Translations under genes and position numbers: made by a program
Assembly: GCA_903840355.1 (NCBI GenBank)
Contig: CAIMFJ010000004.1
Location: 310,001 to 374,000 of the forward strand
Length of the DNA stretch: 64,000 bases
Origin: an uncultured Opitutia bacterium
Lineage (GTDB): Bacteria; Verrucomicrobiota; Verrucomicrobiia; Opitutales; UBA953
Direction: 5' to 3'
Notes under the pieces: generated by a model
The model's database searches: none
Seen by the model: only the letters and a program-made list of their open reading frames with translations
Told to the model about the DNA's origin: nothing
In this document: one piece after another, positions 36,354 through 42,969 of the stretch
How the letters are laid out: every line of letters starts with the position of its first letter
Position numbering within the stretch: the stretch's first letter is position 1

Positions 36354-37115
36354 ATGATTGATTTAAGGTCGGCTGATGAAGTGAATCGTATGCGGGCGGC
36401 ATGTGCGGCCGCCGCACGCGTGTTAAACGACCTTGCCTCTTTAGTGGTACCCGGAATTTCCACAGCCGGACTAGATGCGGCTGCCCGCGGCCTGATGTTA
36501 CGTCATGGCTGTGAGAGTGCTTGCTATGGTTATGTTGTCGGCCGCTTAACTTATCCTGGCTACGTTTGCATTTCTTTGAACGATGAAGTCGTCCATGGTA
36601 TTGGCGCCTCCGATCGCATCGTCGCGGAGGGTGATTTAGTTTCGTTGGACGTCGTGGTACGCCGCGATGGTTTCATCGGTGACAACGCCCGGACGATTCA
36701 AGTCGGCCAAGTTTCGCCTGACGCGCGTCGCCTCTGCCAAGACACCGAACGGGCGCTGCTGGCTGGCATTGCCGCCGTGAAGCCTGGAAATCGGGTAGGG
36801 GACATCTCGGCCGCCATTCAGGCCTCCCTCACCCCTGGGGGGTACGGCATCGTCCGTGACTTCGTGGGGCATGGCGTCGGGCGTAAAATGCACGAAGAGC
36901 CTCAGATCCCTAACTTTGGAAAAGCGGGAACTGGACCTAAGTTATTGCCTGGTATGGCTTTAGCCATTGAACCGATGGTGAATTTAGGCACCCATAAGAT
37001 TGTTATGGCCGCCGACGGTTGGACCGCTCGGACCCAAGATGGCAAGCCTTCTGCCCACTTTGAACACACCGTTTTGGTGACCGAAAACGGTGCCGAAATA
37101 CTTACCTTAGCTTGA
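36354..37115 (+). CDS. map: Type I methionine aminopeptidase
   Basis: 253 residues of the pita-bread fold. The metal ligands are visible: Asp in [13 protein letters not shown], Asp in [10 protein letters not shown], His in [18 protein letters not shown], Glu in MALAIEPMV and Glu in [10 protein letters not shown]. The substrate-site His is in NDEVVHGI. It removes the initiator Met from new proteins. It starts eight bases after secY. Downstream, 79 bases separate it from rpsM, with no rpmJ or infA between. Confidence 0.97.
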   Translation: MIDLRSADEVNRMRAACAAAARVLNDLASLVVPGISTAGLDAAARGLMLRHGCESACYGYVVGRLTYPGYVCISLNDEVVHGIGASDRIVAEGDLVSLDVVVRRDGFIGDNARTIQVGQVSPDARRLCQDTERALLAGIAAVKPGNRVGDISAAIQASLTPGGYGIVRDFVGHGVGRKMHEEPQIPNFGKAGTGPKLLPGMALAIEPMVNLGTHKIVMAADGWTARTQDGKPSAHFEHTVLVTENGAEILTLA

Positions 37116-37194
37116 CCTGCATTTTTTGCTTTCAAATCCCCGCAAAAGTCTCAAGTTCCGACCTCTTTCCCATCTTCTAAACAGCCCGGACACC

Positions 37195-37575
37195 ATGCCT
37201 CGAATCCTCGGAGTAGACATTCCTAACAACAAAAAAGTGGAGGTATCCCTTCGCTACATCTATGGTATCGGACCTCGCCGTGCCACAGAGATTTGTGAAG
37301 CCCTCGGCTTCGATCCCTCGATGCGCGCTCAGAATTTATCTGAGGAGCAACTCAACAAGATCGTTGAGTACATCGTGCGCATGGGCTACAAGTGCGAAGG
37401 TGATTTGCGCCGCGACATCGCACAGAACTTAAAGCGTCTGCAGGCGATTAAGTGCTACCGCGGTCTCCGCCACTTCCGTGGTCTGCCCGTTCGCGGTCAG
37501 CGCACGCGCACCAACGCTCGTACGCGTAAGGGTAAGCGTAAGACTGTCGGCGTCGCCACGGCTCCTGCTAAATAA
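37195..37575 (+). CDS. rpsM: 30S ribosomal protein S13
   Basis: 126 residues from the ATG at 37195 ([20 protein letters not shown]). An upstream ATG at 37126 opens the frame by 23 unrelated residues and is not used in homologues. Core: [40 protein letters not shown] and the C-terminal [18 protein letters not shown] tail that touches tRNAs. S13 joins the subunits with L5. It begins the alpha part of the cluster. Confidence 0.98.
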   Translation: MPRILGVDIPNNKKVEVSLRYIYGIGPRRATEICEALGFDPSMRAQNLSEEQLNKIVEYIVRMGYKCEGDLRRDIAQNLKRLQAIKCYRGLRHFRGLPVRGQRTRTNARTRKGKRKTVGVATAPAK

Positions 37576-37597
37576 TTTTCTAATATAACTTTATACG

Positions 37598-38149
37598 ATG
37601 AGCGAAGAAGCCCCCAAGACTCCTAAAGTGCGCAAGCCAAAGGCCCCCGCTGCTGAAGCGGCGGCGGCCCCAGTTGAAGCTGCGGCTCCTGCTGCAGCCC
37701 CTGCTGATTTAGCTTCCACGGAGCGCAAAGAAATTACCGCCAAGGAATTGCTTGGCGAAGAAGTCGGTGAAATCAAAGTCCGTCGTGCGAAAGGTTCGAA
37801 GAACATCACCGCCGGTGTTTGCCATATCTTAGCGACGTTCAATAACACCAAGGTCACGATCACCGATACCAATGGTAATGTGATCTCTTGGGGTAGCGCC
37901 GGTCGTCACCAATTCCGTGGTTCGCGTAAGTCCACGGCTTACGCTGCTCAAGTCGTTTGCCAAGAAGCCGCCAAGTTGGCGATGGCTCACGGTTTGAAGG
38001 ATGTCGCCGTCCGCGTTAAGGGTCCAGGTATGGGTCGCGATAGTGCGATTCGTGCCCTCCAAATTTTAGGTCTCAATGTGACCTCGATCCTCGATACGAC
38101 GCCGATTCCTCACAACGGTTGCCGCCCTCCCAAGCGTCGCCGCGTTTAA
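37598..38149 (+). CDS. rpsK: 30S ribosomal protein S11 with Ala/Pro-rich N-terminal extension
   Basis: 183 residues, about 55 more than E. coli S11 (129). The S11 core starts near residue 64 ([20 protein letters not shown]) and includes [40 protein letters not shown] and [16 protein letters not shown]. The leading part is low complexity, rich in Ala, Pro and Lys ([20 protein letters not shown]). The ATG at 37598 lies 22 bases after rpsM and is the first in frame, so the extension is probably translated. Confidence 0.97.
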   Translation: MSEEAPKTPKVRKPKAPAAEAAAAPVEAAAPAAAPADLASTERKEITAKELLGEEVGEIKVRRAKGSKNITAGVCHILATFNNTKVTITDTNGNVISWGSAGRHQFRGSRKSTAYAAQVVCQEAAKLAMAHGLKDVAVRVKGPGMGRDSAIRALQILGLNVTSILDTTPIPHNGCRPPKRRRV

Positions 38150-38165
38150 TCGTTTTTCCGCATCA

Positions 38166-38191
38166 CCGTCCGGCGATGGCAAACCGGGCGG
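38166..38191 (+). promoter_or_regulatory. Hairpin between rpsK and rpsD
   Basis: CCGTCCGG (38166-38173) pairs with CCGGGCGG (38184-38191), 8 bp with one G-U pair and a 10-base loop. It lies 40 bases before the rpsD ATG in an 81-base spacer. No T-run follows. Because S4 represses the alpha operon in other bacteria, an S4-binding role is possible but unproven. Confidence 0.35.
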
Positions 38192-38230
38192 GAACTCTCC
38201 CTCCGCCAACTCTACTAAACAAAAAAAACT

Positions 38231-38839
38231 ATGTCACGTTACACTGGACCAACGACGAAGCTCAACCGACGCTTCCGTCAAAATATTTTCAATACCTCGA
38301 AGGGCGAAGAACGTCGTCCCTATCCTCCAGGTATCCACGGTCAGACGACCCGTCGTAAGGTCTCTGAATACGGCGTCGGCCTCAATGAGAAGCAAAAGCT
38401 TCGCATGATGTACGGCATGACCGAAAAGCAATTCCGCTTGGCCTTTGAAAAAGCGAAGCGCATGGGTGGCGTTGCGGGTGATAATTTCCTCCGCATCCTC
38501 GAAACCCGCCTCGATAACGTGGTCTACCGCCTCGGCTTCGCCAACTCGCGTGCGGCGGCTCGCCAATTGGTTGCCCACGGCCACATCCGCGTCGATGGTC
38601 GTAAGGTAGACGTCGCTAGCTTTGCGACTTCGCCTGGAGAAAAGATTGAAGTCCGCGATCGAACCTCGTCCAAGCAATTGGCCACACGGGCGATTGAGGA
38701 AGGTCAAAGCCGTGCTGCCCCTGCTTGGTTGAATGCGACGCCTGAACAGCTCCAAGGACAAATCGTCCGCGAGCCTGCGAAGGAAGAGCTACCTACTGAC
38801 ATCAATGTACAACTCATCGTTGAGTTCTACAGCCGCTAA
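38231..38839 (+). CDS. rpsD: 30S ribosomal protein S4
   Basis: 202 residues. It has the S4-type RNA-binding domain NVVYRLGFANSRAAARQLVA, HGHIRVDGRKVDVAS, and the N-terminal domain with RYTGPTTKLNRRFRQN and YGVGLNEKQKLRMMYGMTEK. The zinc-type cysteines of some S4 proteins are absent (no CxxC). S4 nucleates 30S assembly and often controls its own operon; a hairpin stands in the spacer upstream. Confidence 0.98.
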   Translation: MSRYTGPTTKLNRRFRQNIFNTSKGEERRPYPPGIHGQTTRRKVSEYGVGLNEKQKLRMMYGMTEKQFRLAFEKAKRMGGVAGDNFLRILETRLDNVVYRLGFANSRAAARQLVAHGHIRVDGRKVDVASFATSPGEKIEVRDRTSSKQLATRAIEEGQSRAAPAWLNATPEQLQGQIVREPAKEELPTDINVQLIVEFYSR

Positions 38840-38873
38840 TCCTCTTAACCACTAACCTAAAAGGAATCCTGCC

Positions 38874-39893
38874 ATGTCTAAGCGCCTCGGTGAATTTCAA
38901 CGCCCCAAGAGCCTCAAGAAAGATGAGGCCTCTGCCACCCCTACGTACGCTAAGTATATCGCTGAGCCCTTTGAAACCGGGTTTGGTCATACGATTGGCA
39001 ATTCGTTGCGTCGCATCCTGCTGAGCTCCATTGAAGGAGCCGCCATCTCTTCGATTACCATCGAAGGCGTGCAACACGAGTTTCAACCGATTGATGGTAT
39101 CGTCGAAGACGTTACCGAAATCGTTTTGAATTTGAAGAAGGTGCGCATCCGCACGGAAGCCAATAAGCGCGAAGCTTTTAAGGGCTCCATCGATGTGACC
39201 AAGGCCGGGCCCGTTAAGGCTTCTGACATTAAGTTCGAAACCAAGGGCTCGACGGTCACGTTGGTCAATCCTGACCAAGTGATTTGCACCATCGACAGCA
39301 AACGTCGTTTCTACGCTGATCTCGAAGTAACCGTGGGTCGCAGTTGGGCCTCGGCTGAAGAAAATAAGAAATCCGACCAAGCGATTGGTAGCATCCCTGT
39401 TGACTCGCTCTACTCCCCGGTGACGCTCGCAAAGTATTCCGTGGAAAGCACCCGCTCGGGTGACAAGACGGACTACGATAAGCTGGTCTTCGAAATTTCG
39501 ACCGATGGTCGGATCACCCCTGACGAAGCTTTGAAAGAAGCCTCGGCTATTCTGCGTCACCACCTCGAAGTCTTTGACACGGTATCGTCTAGCCAGGTCG
39601 ACTTCGACACGGGCCACAAAGAAGTTAACGAGGAATCCAATCGTCTTCGTAAATTGCTCAATATGTCGGTTAACGAAATTGAGCTCTCGGTTCGCGCCGC
39701 TAACTGCTTAAACAATGCCAACATTAATACCGTTGGTGAGTTGGCGATGAAGTCTGAGCAAGAAATGCTCAAGTACCGTAACTTCGGCAAGAAGTCGTTG
39801 AACGAAATCAAAGCGAAGCTCGAGCAATTGGGACTTTCGCTTGGCCAAAAAGTCGACGAACGCTTGCTCGATAATAAGGGCGTGAACGCTTAA
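38874..39893 (+). CDS. rpoA: DNA-directed RNA polymerase subunit alpha
   Basis: 339 residues. The N-terminal dimerisation domain has YAKYIAEPFETGFGHTIGNS and LRRILLSSIEGAAISSITIE. A linker leads to the C-terminal domain (about 255-320) with VNEIELSVRAANCLNNANIN and LKYRNFGKKSLNEIKAKLEQ, which binds UP elements and activators. It is one of the few genes in the cluster with a Shine-Dalgarno-like sequence: AAGGA eight bases before the ATG at 38874. It lies between rpsD and rplQ. Confidence 0.98.
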   Translation: MSKRLGEFQRPKSLKKDEASATPTYAKYIAEPFETGFGHTIGNSLRRILLSSIEGAAISSITIEGVQHEFQPIDGIVEDVTEIVLNLKKVRIRTEANKREAFKGSIDVTKAGPVKASDIKFETKGSTVTLVNPDQVICTIDSKRRFYADLEVTVGRSWASAEENKKSDQAIGSIPVDSLYSPVTLAKYSVESTRSGDKTDYDKLVFEISTDGRITPDEALKEASAILRHHLEVFDTVSSSQVDFDTGHKEVNEESNRLRKLLNMSVNEIELSVRAANCLNNANINTVGELAMKSEQEMLKYRNFGKKSLNEIKAKLEQLGLSLGQKVDERLLDNKGVNA

Positions 39894-39910
39894 CCCTCGC
39901 TTTACCGACC

Positions 39911-40381
39911 ATGCGTCACCGCACTCATCATCACGTCCTCGGCGTTAAGACGGCTCACCGTCGCTCGTTGATGGCTAACCTTGCTTCAGCTTTGTTCATC
40001 AATGCACGCATTACCACGACGCTTTCGCGCGCTCGGGCTTTACGTCCTTATGCTGAAAAGCTGATCACCCTGGCCAAGAAAGCGCAAGCTTCCTCGGACA
40101 AGGCTGTGAAGTTGCACTACTTTCGCTTAGCTTTAGCGAAGTTACGCAATGAAACCGCCTGTGCGCTTTTGTTCAAAGATCGTGCCCCCAACTTTGCAGC
40201 TCGCAATGGAGGTTACACGCGCATCTACAAGCTCGCCGCTCGTAAGGGTGACGCTGCCGAACAAGCCTTGATTGAACTGGTAGCGAAAGAAGACAAGGCC
40301 CCTGCCATGACGCCCAAGGCGAAAACGGCACGCAAGCCTAAGGCGAAAGCTGCTGCTTCCGAAGCTGCCGCTCAAGCTTAA
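39911..40381 (+). CDS. rplQ: 50S ribosomal protein L17
   Basis: 156 residues. The first 120 are typical L17: MRHRTHHHVLGVKTAHRRSL, LMANLASALFINARITTTLS, NGGYTRIYKLAARKGDAAEQ. The last 35 form a Lys/Ala/Pro tail (TPKAKTARKPKAKAAASEAA). L17 lies near the tunnel exit. Last gene of the ribosomal series, followed 22 bases later by a strong terminator. Confidence 0.97.
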   Translation: MRHRTHHHVLGVKTAHRRSLMANLASALFINARITTTLSRARALRPYAEKLITLAKKAQASSDKAVKLHYFRLALAKLRNETACALLFKDRAPNFAARNGGYTRIYKLAARKGDAAEQALIELVAKEDKAPAMTPKAKTARKPKAKAAASEAAAQA

Positions 40382-40403
40382 GGTTTTCTTCCAGCCTTCA
40401 ATC

Positions 40404-40441
40404 GAGACGCGTCAGCACCCGGTGACGCGTCTCGCCTTTTT
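40404..40441 (+). terminator. Rho-independent terminator after rplQ
   Basis: GAGACGCGTCA (40404-40414) and TGACGCGTCTC (40423-40433) form a perfect 11-bp stem with an 8-base loop, followed by GCCTTTTTAG. This is the strongest terminator in the window and closes the rpsL-to-rplQ series. The next gene starts only 18 bases later, leaving no room for its own promoter. Confidence 0.92.
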
Positions 40442-40458
40442 AGAACTCCTCCTCTCTC

Positions 40459-40695
40459 ATGTTTCAACCCGTCGATCTTGGCACCTTCCTCGCCTTTGTG
40501 ACGGGTTTTGTTCTTTTGGTGCTCTTTGGCTTACAAGCCTGGTATGATCGCCGTGACGCTTTATTGGCGGACCACCGTCGGCTGAATTCAGCCTTTTCCT
40601 GTGCACGTTGTGGGTTAGTTTATGTGCGCCCTCGCCGTCGTGAGGAAGCGGCTTGTCCGCAATGTGGTTGGAAGAATGTTCGCCTTAAATTTTAA
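40459..40695 (+). CDS. Small membrane-anchored zinc-ribbon protein
   Basis: 78 residues. An N-terminal transmembrane helix (about 9-27, FLAFVTGFVLLVLFGLQAWY) is followed by a basic stretch (DRRDALLADHRR) and a zinc ribbon with two CxxC pairs: CARCGLVY and CPQCGWKN. The ribbon would face the cytoplasm or periplasm depending on orientation; the positive residues after the helix suggest cytoplasm. No family name comes to mind. It lies between the ribosomal terminator and guaA (22-base gap), likely co-transcribed with guaA. Confidence 0.7.
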   Translation: MFQPVDLGTFLAFVTGFVLLVLFGLQAWYDRRDALLADHRRLNSAFSCARCGLVYVRPRRREEAACPQCGWKNVRLKF

Positions 40696-40716
40696 ACTAA
40701 TTTAAAACTTACTTCT

Positions 40717-42273
40717 ATGGCCCCTCAGTCCATTGCCATTCTCGATTTTGGCTCTCAATTGACCAAGGTTATCGCACGGCGCATTCGCGAATGTAATGTG
40801 CACTCGCGGATTTATCCTTTTGGGGTTTCCCCTGAAGTTCTCCGTGCCGATGGCGTGGTGGGCGTCATCCTGTCCGGTGGTCCGAGCAGCGTCAAAGAAC
40901 CAGGCTCGCCTCACCCCCAAGCCGCAATTTTTGAGATGGGTGTGCCCGTCTTAGGGATTTGCTATGGCGTCCAGTTGATGGGCCAAATGTTGGGCGGCAA
41001 TGTTGCTAGCAGCAAACACCGCGAGTACGGCCATGGGACTTTGTCTTTCCGGAAGGGCTCCGAACTTTTACACGGGTTGAAGTCGCCGCTGCGCATTTGG
41101 AATTCGCACGGGGATAAGGTCACGCGTTTGCCCCGCGGTTTTAAAGCGGTGGCGAGCACGGAAAATTCGGAGTGTGCGGTGGTTGAGGATTCGAGCCGTC
41201 GCTTCTATGGGATTCAATTCCACCCTGAGGTTGCCCACTCGGAACGCGGGATTGATATTTTGCGCAACTTTTTATTCCGCATCTGTCGCTGTAAGCCAAA
41301 TTGGAAGATGGATGATTACTTGGACACCGCCGTGCGCGAAATCCGCGAGAAAGTAGGCTCCTCACAAGTCATCTTGGGGCTTTCTGGCGGCGTTGATTCC
41401 TCGGTAGCGGCCGCTTTAATCCAACGTGCGATTGGCCGGCAGTTAACTTGCGTGTTTGTGGACAATGGTTTGCTGCGCTTAGGTGAGCGTGAGCAAGTCG
41501 AGAAGATGTTCCGCGGCCGCTTTAAGGTCGATTTACGCGTGGTGGATGCCTCGGCCATTTTCTTACGTAAACTTAAAGGCGTGACCGATCCGGAGCAGAA
41601 ACGCAAAATTATCGGCCACGAGTTCGTCAAAGTTTTTGAACGCTCGATTCGGGACGTGCAAAAGAAGAAGCGTGGTAAGGTTGAGTTCTTGGCCCAAGGT
41701 ACGCTTTACCCCGACGTCATTGAATCGCTTTCGCCCAATGGCGGACCAGCGGCGACCATTAAGAGCCACCACAATGTGGGCGGTTTGCCCAAGCACATGA
41801 AGCTCAAGTTGCTCGAGCCACTTCGTGAACTCTTTAAGGACGAAGTGCGGGCTTTAGGGGAGGCTTTAGGCCTGCCGCATGACATGGTCTGGCGCCATCC
41901 TTTCCCGGGCCCTGGACTCGCCGTCCGCGTCTGCGGCGACATCACCAAGGAGCGTTTGGATATCCTCCGCCAAGCGGATCATATTTTTATTAACGAATTG
42001 CATCGCTCCGGTCAGTACCACCAAGTCTGGCAAGCCTTTGCGGTCTTCCTTCCCGTACGCAGCGTCGGCGTGATGGGCGATGGGCGGACTTACGACCACG
42101 TGTGTGCCCTGCGTGCCGTGACGTCGTCGGACGCTATGACGGCCGATTGGGCTCGTTTGCCTTATGACGTCCTCCAACGTGCCTCCACTCGCATTATTAA
42201 CGAAGTGAAGGGCATTAACCGCGTCGTCTACGACATCTCCTCGAAGCCTCCCGCCACGATTGAGTGGGAGTAG
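40717..42273 (+). CDS. guaA: GMP synthase (glutamine-hydrolysing)
   Basis: 518 residues. The N-terminal class I glutaminase domain (about 5-200) has nucleophile Cys82 in [12 protein letters not shown] and the His-Glu pair in [11 protein letters not shown]. The ATP pyrophosphatase domain follows with P-loop [14 protein letters not shown]. The C-terminal dimerisation domain has [20 protein letters not shown] and ends KPPATIEWE, the standard GuaA tail. It aminates XMP to GMP using glutamine. It converges with the acetyltransferase gene, seven bases from its stop. Confidence 0.98.
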   Translation: MAPQSIAILDFGSQLTKVIARRIRECNVHSRIYPFGVSPEVLRADGVVGVILSGGPSSVKEPGSPHPQAAIFEMGVPVLGICYGVQLMGQMLGGNVASSKHREYGHGTLSFRKGSELLHGLKSPLRIWNSHGDKVTRLPRGFKAVASTENSECAVVEDSSRRFYGIQFHPEVAHSERGIDILRNFLFRICRCKPNWKMDDYLDTAVREIREKVGSSQVILGLSGGVDSSVAAALIQRAIGRQLTCVFVDNGLLRLGEREQVEKMFRGRFKVDLRVVDASAIFLRKLKGVTDPEQKRKIIGHEFVKVFERSIRDVQKKKRGKVEFLAQGTLYPDVIESLSPNGGPAATIKSHHNVGGLPKHMKLKLLEPLRELFKDEVRALGEALGLPHDMVWRHPFPGPGLAVRVCGDITKERLDILRQADHIFINELHRSGQYHQVWQAFAVFLPVRSVGVMGDGRTYDHVCALRAVTSSDAMTADWARLPYDVLQRASTRIINEVKGINRVVYDISSKPPATIEWE

Positions 42274-42280
42274 ACTAGAA

Positions 42281-42781
42281 TTATTTTTGCAGTAGACGCT
42301 GCACTTTAGCAGGGTTTCCGTAAGCTACGGCAAAGGCAGGAATGTCTTTGGTAACGACTGCTCCTGCGCCAATCATGGCTCCCTCGCCGATGGTAATTCC
42401 TGGCAAGATAACCGCACCTCCGCCGATGGAGGCACGGGCTTTAATAATGGTTTTCGGAAAGGTGGCCGGGTAAATTTTAGAGCGCGGCGTTTTGTCGTTG
42501 GTAAATGTCACATTAGGACCAATAAAAACATTATCCTCCAAGGTGATACCATCGAAGAGAGATACTCCATTCTTCACGGTTACTTGATGACCAATGAAGA
42601 CGTCGTTTTCGATAAAGCAATGAGAACAGATATTACAATTCTCGCCAATTTTAGCTTGAGGTAGGACGACGCAATACTGCCAGATTTTGGTGCCATTGCC
42701 GATATGCTGGCTTTGAACGTCAGACAACGGATGGATAAAATAATTTTTATGAGAACTTGAGGGGGAATCGGCAGAACTCAT
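42281..42781 (-). CDS. Hexapeptide-repeat acetyltransferase
   Basis: About 166 residues from the ATG at 42781; another ATG at 42805 adds eight residues but overlaps an inverted repeat. The body is a left-handed beta-helix ([60 protein letters not shown]), ending with [11 protein letters not shown], which is typical of sugar N-acetyltransferases. The order of motifs resembles WbpD/FdtC-type enzymes that acetylate amino sugars for O-antigen or glycoprotein glycans. The substrate cannot be decided. The stretch is more A+T-rich than its neighbours, which may hint at a different history. Confidence 0.75.
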   Translation of the reverse strand: MSSADSPSSSHKNYFIHPLSDVQSQHIGNGTKIWQYCVVLPQAKIGENCNICSHCFIENDVFIGHQVTVKNGVSLFDGITLEDNVFIGPNVTFTNDKTPRSKIYPATFPKTIIKARASIGGGAVILPGITIGEGAMIGAGAVVTKDIPAFAVAYGNPAKVQRLLQK

Positions 42782-42797
42782 GGTGGGAGCAAAAGGA

Positions 42798-42814
42798 AAA
42801 AGCACACTGCTTTT
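42798..42814. repeat. Inverted repeat upstream of the acetyltransferase
   Basis: AAAAGCA (42798-42804) and TGCTTTT (42808-42814) are separated by three bases. The repeat lies between the divergent acetyltransferase and dnaX genes. It may be an operator or a weak hairpin; the T-rich arm reads on the plus strand. Confidence 0.3.
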
Positions 42815-42858
42815 AGGTTTAACTAGGCAGCATCAATCTTATTAATAGGTATGCACAG

Positions 42859-42949
42859 TGGTCGTGAAGTCGACCATTAAGGGTACTACTTGTGTGAATC
42901 CCCAGGCAGGTTAGACGAAACGGTTTTGCTCCGTTGACAGGGGTCTGCC
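42859..42949 (+). ncRNA. Structured leader with a predicted pseudoknot upstream of dnaX
   Basis: A first hairpin, TGGTCG (42859-42864) and CGACCA (42871-42876), is followed by three interleaved pairings. CCCC (42900-42903) pairs with GGGG (42940-42943), GGCAG (42905-42909) with CTGCC (42945-42949), and AACGG (42919-42923) with CCGTT (42931-42935). The first two cross, giving an H-type pseudoknot with an internal hairpin. It ends 20 bases before the likely dnaX start. It matches no riboswitch I know, and it lacks the GGAAGGAAGCA core of SRP RNA, which is often found next to dnaX. The fold is a hand prediction. Confidence 0.4.
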
Positions 42950-42969
42950 GGTTGGTTACTTCGTTTGCA

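Noticed and set aside
37116-37194. A short frame for L36 or IF-1 between map and rpsM.
   Set aside because: No frame encodes the CKVR-type L36 start or any other cysteine/lysine-rich short protein there.
40474-40490. A -24/-12-like sequence (TGGCACC-TTCC-TCGC).
   Set aside because: It lies inside the coding region of the zinc-ribbon gene, encodes Gly-Thr-Phe-Leu-Ala, and does not precede another start at a suitable distance.
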